In this document: piece after piece, positions 22,991-33,097 of the stretch | Layout of the letters: every line of letters starts with the position of its first letter | Position numbering within the stretch: position 1 is the stretch's first letter | Assembly: GCA_029204045.2 (NCBI GenBank) | Contig: CM055063.1 | Coordinates: 32,536,810-32,600,809 of the forward strand | DNA: 64,000 nucleotides | Source: Tillandsia leiboldiana | Taxonomy: Eukaryota > Streptophyta > Magnoliopsida > Poales > Bromeliaceae | Direction: 5' to 3' | Position numbers and translations under genes: made by a program | Notes under the pieces: model-generated | The model's input: only the letters and a program-made list of their open reading frames with translations | Told to the model about the DNA's origin: nothing | The model's database searches: none

Positions 22991-24059
22991 GGGGAGCCGC
23001 GAACCCGACGAGCGGTTCGCCCGCCTCTCGTCTTCATCCGCGTCTGAGCGTCGCTTTTCTCCTCGCGGCAGGTGTGCGAAGGAGCCGAGCGGGAGTACCA
23101 GGACGCGAGGGAGCGGAGCGTTGACGCCTACTAGCGACAGGTGGGTTGAGTGTGATATTTGGCATCGAACCACATTGATTGTTTTAATTTAAATATTATA
23201 TGTTACCGTTCACTTCAGTAATCATTATTCTAGATGCTACGGATTATTGCTACACATCGATAGTTACGTGGTCTCGTGTTTTGATGCTTCAGCTACCGTC
23301 TTTCCTTCGACTATGCTAATAGTAGGGCAACATGAGTTTACACGCCTCTACCTTATTCTGATTCATGCATCATGGTTACTGCTTTACTATTTCATATACA
23401 TTGCGATTACTGCATTACTATTGCTCATATATTGTGGTTACTGTGCTCGAGGCTGCAACACGTGCACCCGCGGTTTGGCCACCGTGAGGGGTGCACTTTT
23501 CCGGAAAAGAGGTCGTAGGACCCGTGTATACCCACGAGGTGACGTAGTGGGGCCCCTTATTAGCTGTGGGGTTGAGGCGCCGAGGTGCGAGCGGAGCGAC
23601 CCGCCGGTTTAGTTGTCCGGCGCGGTCGCGGTGCTGCAGGTACGGTATGGGCCGTCGGTAGTGGACCGACGCGGCAGAGTATTACAGGATGCAGATATAC
23701 AGGTTACCATTTTTCCCCCCCCCCCAAAAGGGTGGTTGCTCCGGTTGTCGCCACGGTTTGTTTTTATTATTCCCCCTGCACGGCATTTATTAGTCACTGA
23801 CTTCCCACTTCGTGACAGGGCCCAGGCGAGGGGAGAGGTAGGTGGCGGTGAGGACGGGGCGGACACAGCGGGACCGTTGGAGACCCTGAACTTTATACTT
23901 TCCTTTTCTTTTCAGCTTTTCATTTATATTGTGGGCATGTGTGAGGTTCCCGATACCCTTGTGGGGTCGACGTAGATGTCGGTATTTGATTATCTGTTTA
24001 TGCACTACCTTTCCCTTTATTTCCTACTGGCCATTTGAAAAGCGAAACAAAAACAAAGA

Positions 24060-24285
24060 AAAGATTGCGAAAACCGTTTTCAAAGTCTAAGTGTCGTGTG
24101 GGCACTGATTTCAAAACCTTGTGGATTTATGGATTGCGAAATGAGCTTTCAAAACTTGGGTGTCGTGTGGGCACCGTTTTCAAAACCCTGGGGTTTATGC
24201 TGATTTCGAAACTCGTTTTCAAAACTTAAGTGCCGGGTGGGCACTCTTTAAAAACCGTGGATTTATCCTTTCAAGTTGAAGTGGC
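24060..24285 (+). repeat. ~72-bp TTTCAAAAC/GTGTCGTGTGGGCAC repeats
   Basis: Three units of the form TTTCAAAACttGGGTGTCGTGTGGGCACC, then TTTTCAAAACCCTG and GGATTTATGG. Three more lie at 24,915-25,125, two at 2,040-2,165 and one near 28,655, so copy number varies among D-type LTR tails. Confidence 0.7.
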
Positions 24286-24376
24286 CATGTGCTTAAATAT
24301 TTAGAATACTGGTTGTATGTAATTGAATGTTGTGATTGAATGGTTATGTTTGCTTGGGAGATGTATTCAACCACAC

Positions 24377-24433
24377 GCCGTGCACGTACAGGGGAGACTC
24401 TGTCCGTTTGCAGAGAGATCCTGTATGTGCGGC
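24377..24433 (+). promoter_or_regulatory. LTR-end hairpin, copy 2
   Basis: GCACGTACAGG pairs with CCTGTATGTGC (one G-T wobble), with an inner CTCT/AGAG stem and a GTCCGTTTGC loop. Compared with copy 3, a T-A pair has become C-G. Compared with copy 1, two A-T pairs have become G-C. Confidence 0.6.
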
Positions 24434-25225
24434 GGGTCTGGGCACGCACCGGGGAAGAAAGAGACCTTTCAAAAAAAAAAAAAATGCCGTTTCCGCTAAA
24501 ACAAACCCCCGGGGCGTGACACGGGTATTGCAGGTTTACAGGTGTTTGATTCTACTTTTCCCTTGCGAGGGTGGTTGCTCCGGATAGACTACGGTTGGAC
24601 GTTTTTCTTTACCTGCTTTACTTTTATCACTTTTGTTTAGTCGCTGACTTCCCACTTTGCGACAGGGTCCTACAGGAGGGAGAGTTAGGTGACGGTGAGG
24701 CCGCGACTAGAAATTTTGGGTCCCAGGAGACCGGAACAGTACTTTACCTCTTACTGTCGCATTCCATTTATTATTTGTAGACTGTGGATGGTTCTCGATA
24801 CCCTCGTGGGGTCGGTGTGGATGTCGGTACGGTGACAACTGAATTGTTTAGTTTTCTTTACATCTCTGTGGGCCGCTTTGGAAAATAAAATAGCAAATAA
24901 AAGAACAGATTGCGAAAACTACTATTTCAAAACTCGGGTGCCGTGTGGGCACCGTTTTCAAAACCTTGTGGATTTATGGTTTGCGAAAATGGATTTCAAA
25001 ACCTAAGTGTCGTGTGGGCACTGTTTCTCAAACCCCTGAGTTTATGTTGCTTTCGAAAAAGGGTTTTCAAAATATGGATGCCGGGTGGGCGCCGTTTCAA
25101 CAATTGTGGGTTTTATCCTTTCAAACTAATCGGCCGTGAGTTTATTCTGCACATTGTGAATGGTTATACGTTTGGATTGTTGTGATTGAATGTTTACTCG
25201 TTTTGAACATTGTACAAACCGCGAC

Positions 25226-25282
25226 GCCGTGCATATACAGGGGAGACTCTGTCCGTTTGTAGAGTGATCCTGTATATGCGGC
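25226..25282 (+). promoter_or_regulatory. LTR-end hairpin, copy 3
   Basis: GCATATACAGG pairs perfectly with CCTGTATATGC, with the inner CTCT/AGAG stem and a GTCCGTTTGT loop. It lies about 100 bp before the LTR end. A shortened, degenerate copy lies near 28,838-28,875. Confidence 0.6.
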
Positions 25283-25385
25283 GGATCTGGGCACGCGCCG
25301 GGGAAGAAGGTTTTCAAAAAAAAAAAAAATAAATACATACCTTTTGTAATCCGTTTCCGCTAAATTAATCCCCCGGGGCGTGACA

Positions 25386-25539
25386 GAAGGCACAGACGAG
25401 AATTTCCAATGAGCTGGAGCTCATCACGGCAGCTCATATTACCATAACTAAGAAGGTCAATTCAATGAACAAGCTGGTGAAAAAGATATTCTCTAAGATG
25501 GGCTGCACGAGCTCTGAAGACTCCGAATCTGATGACTGA
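25386..25539 (+). pseudogene. Copia B 3' ORF, C-terminal 51 residues
   Basis: Immediately after the inserted Gypsy DNA a frame stays open from 25,387 to a TGA at 25,537-25,539. It encodes 51 residues with an amphipathic stretch (KKVNSMNKLVKKIFSK) and an acidic SSEDSESDD end. It is too far from pol to be RNase H. It looks like the end of an extra 3' ORF, which some Sireviruses carry after pol, or of an unusual gag terminus. Everything upstream is lost, so the family is not certain. Confidence 0.45.
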
Positions 25540-26278
25540 TTCCTTCCTTTTATTCTTTTTCTTGTGCAGATTTTTAATCTTTTCTTGTGCAGGTTTTTCA
25601 GTTTTTAGGACTTACTCTTAGTTCTAGTTCTTACATTTCGGAATAATTTTTGAAATTTTTAACTCTCCTTGTGTTTTGTAATTTTGGCTTTGTTTGTGAC
25701 AAAAAGGGGGAGAGAGTTTAGAGAGAACTTGAACAATGATTGAACAATGATTGATGTGAATGTGTGAACATCAAGGTAAGTATCATTTCAACTTTGACTT
25801 TGGTGAAAGGTAAGTATCACAACTTTGGTTTTATCTTGTGATTTGTTGCATGTTCCTACTAACTATTCGACTAACTATTTGGACATGTATTATTACTAAC
25901 AAATTGTTTGATTACTAACAAAGCAAAGTTATGACATTTGGAATTTTATTGCTTAGAAGATATGTCAATGCTTGATTGTGATCTTATTACATATCTGAAT
26001 TACTCAATGTCATGGTGAGCATAAACTCTATCTCTGTTAGGTTTTGAATGCTAAATATTCTTGAGGTATCTAACGATCTCTTTTTGTCAAGAATGATTTC
26101 TTTGTGCAGAGAGTACAGATGTCTAAGTCTAGAGTCTGTTTTAGGAGTTTATCTCATGTTTTTAAATTTTTGGATCTCCATTGTAAATTTTTGTTGTATG
26201 GTGATAGCAACAAAAATATCTTTTTGAATTTTCTTTAGTGGATCTGTGTTTTGTCACGAAACCGCCAAAGGGGGAGAT
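25540..26278 (+). other. Copia B 3' non-coding region with polypurine tracts
   Basis: AT-rich and without a gene. It contains an internal polypurine tract (GACAAAAAGGGGGAGAGAG, about 25,698) and the terminal one (CCAAAGGGGGAGAT, 26,265-26,278) just before the 3' LTR. Repeated polypurine tracts before the 3' LTR are a known Sirevirus trait. Confidence 0.75.
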
Positions 26279-27564
26279 TGTTACGGAATTTGAGTTGGCG
26301 TAGTTTCGTGAAAGGTTCAAGTCTTGAAGATTGAAGGTGAAGAAAGTTGGATCATTTAACTCAATCTCAAGAAAGAAGAATTCAAAAGGATCAGGTATGT
26401 TTAACTAAAGATTATTGGTGATCCGAATACTTCTTATAGTGTAGAAACACCTGGAAGAGTTTTTAACTGCATAAAAATCAAAAAATGGTGTTCGGACATG
26501 TTCAGGATCCGGATCAGAGCCAGCAGTCCGGATCCCGAAGGTTGTTGTTTCATACATTACTTTAATCCGGATCGCAGCATCTCACGATCCGGATCCCGAA
26601 TGTTGAGTTCTCAGAATTGTATGAACGATCCGGATCAGGCATTCCGATTCGGATCCCGAACGTTTGTTTTTCTGGAAACCGTCTTTCTTGCTACTGCAAT
26701 CCGGATCGCCCAAATCCGATCCGGATCGCCGTCCGTAAAAATTCCAGAAATGTTAGGTTTTGATTCTTATCTCCTTCCAAATGTTTCTAACCTATAAATA
26801 GACCCTATGACTCTTTTTCTAGGGTTAATCCACATAATCCAAAATAGCCGTCATATTCAAATATCATTTTATACGGCCTAAGATCCACATATAGAGAAGA
26901 AAGGAAATCATTAGAGAATACTCTATGTTTCTTCATCTATATTGATTAGTTTGATTCTAGGTTTTCATACTCACATCTTGAGTTGAATCAAACTAATGAA
27001 TACTTAGATGGTATTTCCGATCTATCCTTGATCTAAGTATTCGGTGGATCATCACCACCCAAAAACAACGATTTCCTCAAAATCGGCACGTGGATTCGCG
27101 TGTCCTTGTGGATTCAAGGTTCAACCGCTCTCGTGGATTCGGAGCGAGGCACGTTCGTGGATTCGAAGGGTGCTATTGGGTGCAGACCGTGGATTCGGTC
27201 GGACGTCGTGGATTCGACGTTGGACGCCGTGGATTCGGCGTTGGGCGCAGATCGTGGATTCGAGAAGCGTCGCGGAGCGAGCGGAGAAGATCCTCTAGGA
27301 GCGTATGGAAAAGGTTGAGTCGTAAGTGTGTACGGTAAATCACCTTGTACGTGTTTTAATTCTAGTGGATTTCTGCCGTGTTATCGGTCCCGTGGTTTTT
27401 TACTCCGGTGATGGAGTTTTCCACGTAAAAATCTTGCGTGTTATTTTTATTTCCGCATTGGGTTTTTATCGCAACGATTTTTGAGTGTTTATACATTTAC
27501 ACCTATTCACCCCCCTCTAGGTGTTTTTTCCCCTATTTAGATCTACGTTACATATAACCCAACA
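26279..27564 (+). repeat. Copia B 3' LTR
   Basis: 1,286 bp, TGTTACGGAATTTG to ATAACCCAACA. GATCCGGATC array at 26,505-26,735, TATAAATA at 26,793-26,800, hairpin array at 27,087-27,265 and the ACACCTATTCACCCCC block near 27,505. It follows a polypurine tract, which sets its role as the 3' LTR. Confidence 0.85.
27087..27265 (+). other. Array of TGGATT-loop hairpins (Copia B 3' LTR)
   Basis: The same eight positions as at 8,264-8,440: CACG/CGTG (the 8,264 copy has CGCG/CGCG, a compensated change), CCTTG/CAAGG, GCTCTCG/CGGAGC, TTCG/CGAA inside CAC/GTG, GACCG/CGGTC, ACGTCG/CGACGT, ACGCCG/CGGCGT and TCG/CGA. Pairing is kept despite many substitutions elsewhere between the two LTRs. Confidence 0.8.
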
Positions 27565-27846
27565 TAAACAATGCCTCAAAATCCGTGTTTTGGCATCCGG
27601 GCTCCAAAAAATACAAGTAGTCCATTTTCATCGTTTTCGCGCGCTGAGTCCAAATCCGATGTCCGTTTTGCCAAATTCCACTTCTAAAATTTGTCGAAGG
27701 CATCCAGATAGGTATTCTTAATCCAAATTTCGCGCTGGGTTCAATTCTGAGGTCCGATTTACGCGCAACCATCTCCAACACACATCATAGGACTCCAGAA
27801 GCCACAATTCACTCCGTAAGACCTTCGCGGAGATCCGGGTCATCAC
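27565..27846 (-). mobile_element. Gypsy LTR terminal fragment, minus orientation
   Basis: Read on the minus strand it begins TGTGATGACCCGGATC at 27,846 and matches the start of the G fragment (50,280 leftward) and of H (54,147 onward). Shared blocks include TTTTGCCAAATTCCACTTC and TTCGCGCTGGGTxCAATTC. It is an isolated LTR scrap. Confidence 0.7.
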
Positions 27847-28962
27847 AGATTTGGATCCGAATAAGGTTATGAGTTGATGACTAACCCCATGTTATGCATG
27901 TGTATCGGTGTTTATACTTTTTGGAGCAACGAGTGTCGCAGGTGTTTATGACACTCGTTTTATTATGGTTACTATGCTCATGGCGCTTGCACGCACACCA
28001 GCGGTTTGGCCACTGTGTCGGTGTACTTTTTCGGAAAGGTGGTCTGAGGACCCGTGAACCCCACGAGGTGACGTTAGTGGGGGGCCCTTGTGGTTATTTA
28101 CGGTGCTGCACTTGTGCAGTTGGGGGTTTTAATGCACCAAAGGTGAGAGCGGGGCGGTTTTCTTTTGCCTAAGGTCCTCGGACCGACATGGCAAGGTGCT
28201 CAGTTCAGTTCCTCGGGGATGATATGATTGATTGCAGGATGGGATTATGGATGCTCTGGTTTTTACAGTTTGATTTATTATCCGTACCTTTTAGCATCGT
28301 ACTTATAGTTGTGTTTTATCTCTACTCTTCATGTCACTGACTCCCACTGTGTGACAGGTTTGGTCGGGTCTGGGGATCAGGATGATGGTGAGGATGCTAT
28401 TTGGTGAGGTGTGAGATTACCTCGGTCAGGTTCCTTTTCCTTCTTTCGTTTTTAGTTGGTTATTTCCTTTATGGTCGAATGCTATGCATGTGGACGTGTA
28501 TATTGTGGATGGTGTGGATGTTGAGACAGACCTTATGTTTTTGTCAAATGAATATATTTTATAGAACTATGCTTTCAACATATGGTTTATGGACGCATCG
28601 TGTGGACGCGGGTTTTCATACTCAAAAAGGAATTACGAAAATGGCTTTAGAAACTTAAGTGTCGTGTGGGCACTGTTTTTAAACCGTGGGATTTATCCTT
28701 TCGAACATATTAAGGCACTAGGTATGCGCCGTTTTATGAAACGAGATATTAGTGTTTTCAAATCATGCTCTGGCCTTTGTAACTTTTAAGGCAAAGGTGG
28801 TTGATGTTTTCTTCGGGCTATGTGAAGTACATAAGGACGCCGTGCCTATACAAAGGAGACCTTGTATCTGTGGCGGGTCTGTGCACGTGCCTGGGTGGGA
28901 GTTTTTTTTTTAAAAAAAAAAAGGGTCGCTTTCTACTTTTAAATTGCTCCCGGGGCGTGACA
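27847..28962 (+). mobile_element. Gypsy LTR 3' fragment (D-type)
   Basis: It has GCACACCAGCGGTTTGGCCAC and GACTCCCACTGTGTGACAGG blocks as in the 1,024-2,431 piece, one TCGTGTGGGCACTG repeat (28,660) and the GGGGCGTGACA end at 28,962. It is non-coding. Confidence 0.65.
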
Positions 28963-28979
28963 TATATCCTGATCGGTAA

Positions 28980-29094
28980 TTAAGTCCCCAACTATGCCAT
29001 GCATGTATCATGAACTATAAATAAGTCCCCAACTATGCCATGCATATATCCTAAACCATAAATAAGTCCCCAACTATGCCATGCATATATCTTG
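28980..29094. repeat. 41-bp tandem repeat, left part
   Basis: AAGTCCCCAACTATGCCATG begins at 28,982, 29,023 and 29,064. The third unit is split by the solo LTR. A further unit resumes at 30,370-30,412 on the other side. Confidence 0.85.
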
Positions 29095-30369
29095 TGTGGG
29101 TTATGTTAATAATGGATTTGAATAGGGGAAAAACCACCTAGAGGGGGGGTGAATAGGTGTAAACAATAAACATACCAAATCGTTGCGTAAAAATAACCCA
29201 ATACAGAAAATAAATAAAGTACGCAAGATTTTACGTGGAAAACTCCGTCATAGGAGTAAAAAACCACGGGACCGATAACACGGCGAAATCCACTAAGATT
29301 AAACACGTACAAGGTGATTTACCATAACCCTACGACTCAACCTTTTCCATACGCTCCAAGTAGATCTTCTCCGCTCGCTCCACAATGCGCCTCGAATCCA
29401 CGATTTGCGTCCAACGCCGAATCCACGACGTCCAATGTCGAATCCACGACGTCCAACCGAATCCACGGTCTTCGCCAATGTAGCACGTATCGATCACACG
29501 AACGTACCTCGCTCCGAATCCACGAGAGCGGTAACACCTTGAATCCACAAGGCCACGCGAATCCACGCGCCGATTTTGGTAAATCGTTGTTTTGTTTATT
29601 GGTGATGCTAATCCGCCGAATACTTAGATCATAGATAGACAAGAGATTACCATCCAAGTATTCATCAATTTGATTCTATAAGAAATAGCGAGTTTGAAAA
29701 CCCTAGAATCAAATTGATCAAATAGACGAAGAAACATGAAATTAATCGTGTTTTCCTTTCTTCTCTATATATGTGGATTTTTTATTTTGATCCTTTTTCG
29801 GATTACCGGGATTCACCCTAAAAGATGAAAGTAAGGTCTATTTATAGGTTAGAAACCTTTGGAAAGAGATAAGCATCAAAAATTAACTTAACAACATTTT
29901 TCCCGCACGGCAGTCCGGATTGGATTTTGGCTGATCCGGACTGTCGTCTTTTTCCAGAGAATTTCCTGAAAAAATAGTTCAGGGTCCGGACTGGATGTGG
30001 CCTGATCCGGACTGTTCATGCGGTTTCAGCAAACACAAGGTTCGGGGTCCGGACTCAAAGGAGGCTGATTCGGACTGGAATTCCACATGAACAAACCCAT
30101 GTTCGGGGTCCGGACTGGATGGTCCTAATCCTGATCCGGATCCTGAACACTCAAATTGTTCAGTTTTTTTATTTTTATGCATTGAAAAATATTCCAAGTA
30201 TTTCTAAACTACAAGAATGTATTTGGATTACCAAATTATTTAGTTAAACGTACCTGATCCTTTTGAATTCATTCTTCTTGAGATTGATGTACGTGATCCA
30301 CAATTCTTCATCTTCAATCTTCAAGACTTAGAACACTTCACGAAATACGCCAACACAAATTCCTTAACA
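29095..30369 (-). mobile_element. Solo Copia LTR, minus orientation
   Basis: On the minus strand it starts TGTTAAGGAATTTGTG at 30,369 and ends ATAACCCACA at 29,095 (1,275 bp), close to the Copia A LTR. It carries the CCGGAC array, a minus-strand TATA box (29,839-29,846) and the hairpin array. It interrupts the 41-bp repeat, with flanks TCTTG and TCCTG, a 5-bp target duplication with one change. A single LTR with a duplication indicates LTR-LTR recombination after insertion. Confidence 0.85.
29395..29575 (-). other. Array of TGGATT-loop hairpins (solo LTR)
   Basis: On the minus strand: CGCG/CGCG, CCTTG/CAAGG, GCTCTCG/CGGAGC, ACCG/CGGT and ACGTCG/CGACAT are recognisable. One unit has a changed loop and one mismatched arms (ACGTCG/CGGCGT), so pairing is partly lost in this inactive copy. 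Confidence 0.7.
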
Positions 30370-30424
30370 TCCTGAACTATAAATAAGTCCCCAACTATGC
30401 CATGCATATATCTCAAACAATATA
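30370..30424. repeat. 41-bp tandem repeat, right part
   Basis: CCTGAACTATAAATAAGTCC and CCAACTATGCCATGCATATA continue the repeat of 28,980-29,094. The next insertion, Gypsy E, begins at 30,425 after ATATA. Confidence 0.8.
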
Positions 30425-31049
30425 TGTCACGCCCCGGGGTCGAAACTGCGACCCGAGCTCGCCAACAGATCCGCCGTCTGTGCGGAAACTGCCGCACAGA
30501 CGAAGCGTCTAACCTGTAAAAGAGATCTAGCTGTACAAGTATCAGAGCAGAAGAAAAGTAACACAGAAGAAATAAACTGTATACAAGAGTCAATAAGTGT
30601 AAAGTCCAGGTACAACATCCACTGTCTCAAAAGATAGGGTACAACATCACTATCCAGTACAAAAGTGGGAAAAATAAAAAATACCCGGGATAATCTCTAC
30701 CTCCGACTCTACAGACCCAGTAGGCACTAGTCGGCCAAGCCCTTGCCACGGTCTGAAGACTCCGCACGTGCCGGCCCGGGAACGGCCGCCTCAGAAACAC
30801 CTGTCACACACGGCGGGTCTGAGATCAACTGAAAAGTCAGATCTCAGTGGGTACCGATGTCCTACCCTTGGTAGCCCACTAAGTCCACTGGAGGCAAAAA
30901 CAGATAGATAGATAGATAGATAGAGAGATAATACTGAAATGAAAGCTGTAAGTAAATCTATCACTATATGCCTCAATGCAATGCTGTACTAAATGACATC
31001 TAGAATCATATGAAATGACAACCCGCAGCCTGTCATTCCCCCGCAGCCA

Positions 31050-31275
31050 CCCGGTAACTCGGCCAGGGGCGAACTTCCAACTGGTATCTCGGCCAGGGAA
31101 ATACCCTCCTGGTAACTCAGCCAGGGAAAATGCCCTCCCGGTAACTCGGCCGGGGAAAAATACCCTCCTGGTAACTCGGCCAGGGAAAATGCCCTCCCGG
31201 TAACTCGGCCGGGGAAAAATACCCTCCTGGTAACTCGGTCGGGGAAAATGCCCTCCTGGTAACTCGGCCAGGGGC
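31050..31275. repeat. 29/30-bp GGTAACTCGGCC minisatellite
   Basis: GGTAACTC begins at 31,111, 31,140, 31,170, 31,199, 31,229 and 31,258, spaced alternately 29 and 30 bp. CCAGGGAAAATGCCCTCC and CCGGGGAAAAATACCCTCC alternate, so the true unit is a ~59-bp dimer. GGG...CCC halves can pair. The second LTR has the same array at 38,713-38,939. Confidence 0.85.
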
Positions 31276-31809
31276 ATCAAATACAGCTGTGTAATCCAGA
31301 GCGAACACCCAAGAGCATAATACGTGTCTTAGTCGGAAACCATAACCCACGACTTACACGGCCGACCCGCACTTACCTGATAGCACAAGGTCACAATACC
31401 TTTGCATTTGGAAACAAAATGGGCATCCCGTAATCCTTTCGGAAGAAACCAACCCACCTGTGAAGAACCCGCAAAAACCGCATGCCAAACGAAGGTCTCG
31501 GCGCGATCTCACAACTCCACATGGCACAGTGCTCACCACCAATCACGTAGTCAAGCTGACACTGAGTCACACTGCGAAAAATAGTGAAAAACTGGGATCA
31601 GAAAAGCCTGCGGTCAAAACCGCGCTCAAAACGGCGGAAAAACCCATCCGGCGACGAAGAACGCTGGGCGTTGCGCGGAAAACCCCTCGCGCACCCGCCG
31701 CGGCTCACCGCCATGCCGCAGTCCACGCGGCACAGTGCAGCCCACGGCCGCACAGCTCCAAAAACACGCCCTGCGCGGTGGCGGCCAGCCACGCGGCCGG
31801 CGGCGCCGC

Positions 31810-32215
31810 GTGGCCCAAGAGCTGCCCGCGCGGCGTCCTGCAGCGCCGCGCGCCAAGCGCGCGGCCTGCAGCGCCGCGCGGCCCCAAAGGGCACCCGCGC
31901 GGTGCCCTGCAGTGCCGCGCGCCTAGCGCGCGGACTGCAGGGCCGCGGGGACCAAAGGGCCGCCTGCGCGGCCCTCTGCAGCGCCGCGCGCTCCTGCAGG
32001 GCCGCCCGCGCGGCCTGCAGGGCCGCGAGGCCCAAAGGCCCGCTGCGCGGCCCTCTGCAGCGCCGCGCGCCTAGCGCGCGGCCTGCAAGGCCGCGCGGCA
32101 CCCCTGTAGTGCCGCGCACCAAGCGCGCGGCCTGCAGGGCCGCGGTGCACAGGGGCCACCCGCGCGGCACCCCTGCAGTGCCGCGCGCCAAACGCGCGAC
32201 CTGCAGGGCCGCGCG
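31810..32215. repeat. GC-rich CTGCAG/GCGCGCGG satellite in Gypsy E 3' LTR
   Basis: Degenerate ~68-70-bp units carrying CCTGCAGTGCCGCGCGCC and GCGCGCGGCCTGCAGGGCC, which are largely self-complementary. Related arrays are at 39,470-39,976 (68-bp period) and 47,255-47,530 (69-bp period). Confidence 0.8.
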
Positions 32216-33046
32216 GCCCCTTGCCGCAGCTCCAGGCAATCCGGCGCCCTGCTGCACAAACATGGCAGCAGGGCGTGCGCTGCGCGCGAAGATCATTCGC
32301 GCTCGCGCAGCGCAGCCCTCACAGCCACGCGCCGTCGCTAATGCGCGTGCGGCTCGCACAGCTCCACAACTCGGACAACAAGTCCGCAAGCCGCAGCAAT
32401 AGGGAAGCAAAGAAAGGAAAAAGAAAAAGAAAGGAAGAGAAGAACAATTTCCAAAATCCTACGAAATGAATTAAACCAAAAACAACCACCAACCTTGTCG
32501 TTGCCGACGCGCGCTCCTCGCTCGGCGCTCCCTGGCAACCAACAGGCGGTCCACTCTCCGAGCTTACCTCAAAGCTACAACTTCTAAACCCTCTTCTCTC
32601 TTTCTCTTCTTTTCTCTTCCTGCTGCCCCACACCAAACCAACTGAGACCTTCCCAAGAGATGGAGGTGGTGAGCGTGGGGTTAAAGGAGTGAAGCAGTTT
32701 AAGGCTAAATAGAAAAAAAAACAAAAGAAAGGAGTAAGGTTAATTAATGCTTACCTACCCCCAACCAAAGAATTTAAAACCCCATCACTTCCATCAGCCA
32801 ACACCACCCCTCCCTTAACAGCACTCTAAGAAAGCCACATAAAGCATTTAATTAGAAACAAAATAAATTAATAAAATAATCCAATAATGCCAACCATAAC
32901 TCACTTTTCGACCTCAGCACCTCCGCCGCCACCCGGGACCTCCCGAACTCTGCTGTAATTTGAAAATACACATGCTCGCACCTTTCCTAAGTCAAAAAGC
33001 TCGTCGGTGGAGTCAGAAAGCTCAATCCAAAAACCGATACACTACA

Positions 33047-33059
33047 CTCTCCCCCCCTT
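33047..33059 (-). promoter_or_regulatory. Polypurine tract, Gypsy E
   Basis: On the minus strand GAAGGGGGGGAGAG lies directly before the LTR start TGTAGTG. A GAGGACGAAACCA motif lies just upstream, as in the related elements. Confidence 0.85.
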
Positions 33060-33097
33060 CAAATGGTTTCGTCCTCGAAACCCAAAAAGCTCCAAAA

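Larger units (their letters stand above)
21845..25385 (+). repeat. Gypsy D 3' LTR with duplicated tail
   Basis: Starts TGTAATAGCCGCGGG, 36 bp after the pol stop and after the GAGGACGAAACTC motif. A full LTR end (CCCCGGGGCGTGACA) occurs at 24,521. The next 864 bp repeat the tail (GGGTGGTTGCTCCGG, GACTTCCCACTT, GACAGGG..., hairpin) and end the same way at 25,385, next to Copia B sequence. It is either one LTR with an internal tail duplication or a second related LTR fragment. Confidence 0.65.
7441..27564 (+). mobile_element. Copia B (Sirevirus-like) with nested Gypsy elements
   Basis: An LTR at 7,441-8,744, primer site, truncated gag, a block of inserted Gypsy DNA (9,226-25,385), then the 3' tail, polypurine tract and 3' LTR at 26,279-27,564. 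The two LTRs differ at many positions (for example CAGTCCGGACC repeats versus GATCCGGATC repeats), so either the insertion is old or the two ends come from different copies. Flanks CTACTC (left) and TAAAC (right) show no target duplication. The left LTR abuts Copia A pol directly, so a rearranged tandem array is possible. Confidence 0.6.
30425..33046 (-). repeat. Gypsy E 3' LTR
   Basis: 2,622 bp. On the minus strand it runs from TGTAGTGTATCGG at 33,046 to CCCCGGGGCGTGACA at 30,425. Landmarks are the 29/30-bp minisatellite (31,050-31,275), the GC-rich satellite (31,810-32,215) and the CT-rich leader near 32,560-32,640. The last ~50 bp match the Gypsy C LTR end. Long ORFs on both strands across the GC-rich part are artefacts. 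Confidence 0.9.

Noticed and set aside
22505..23192. Proline/arginine-rich ORFs on both strands
   Set aside because: They are frames through the GTGCGGG/CCCGCAC tandem repeat of the Gypsy D LTR.
7441..27564. Treating the two Copia B LTRs as a confirmed pair for dating
   Set aside because: They differ at many sites and lack a target duplication, so they may belong to different insertions.
31584..32410. Overlapping ORFs of ~270 codons on both strands
   Set aside because: They lie in the GC-rich palindromic satellite of an LTR, are repeats of Ala/Arg/Pro, and occur in several frames of both strands. They are composition artefacts.
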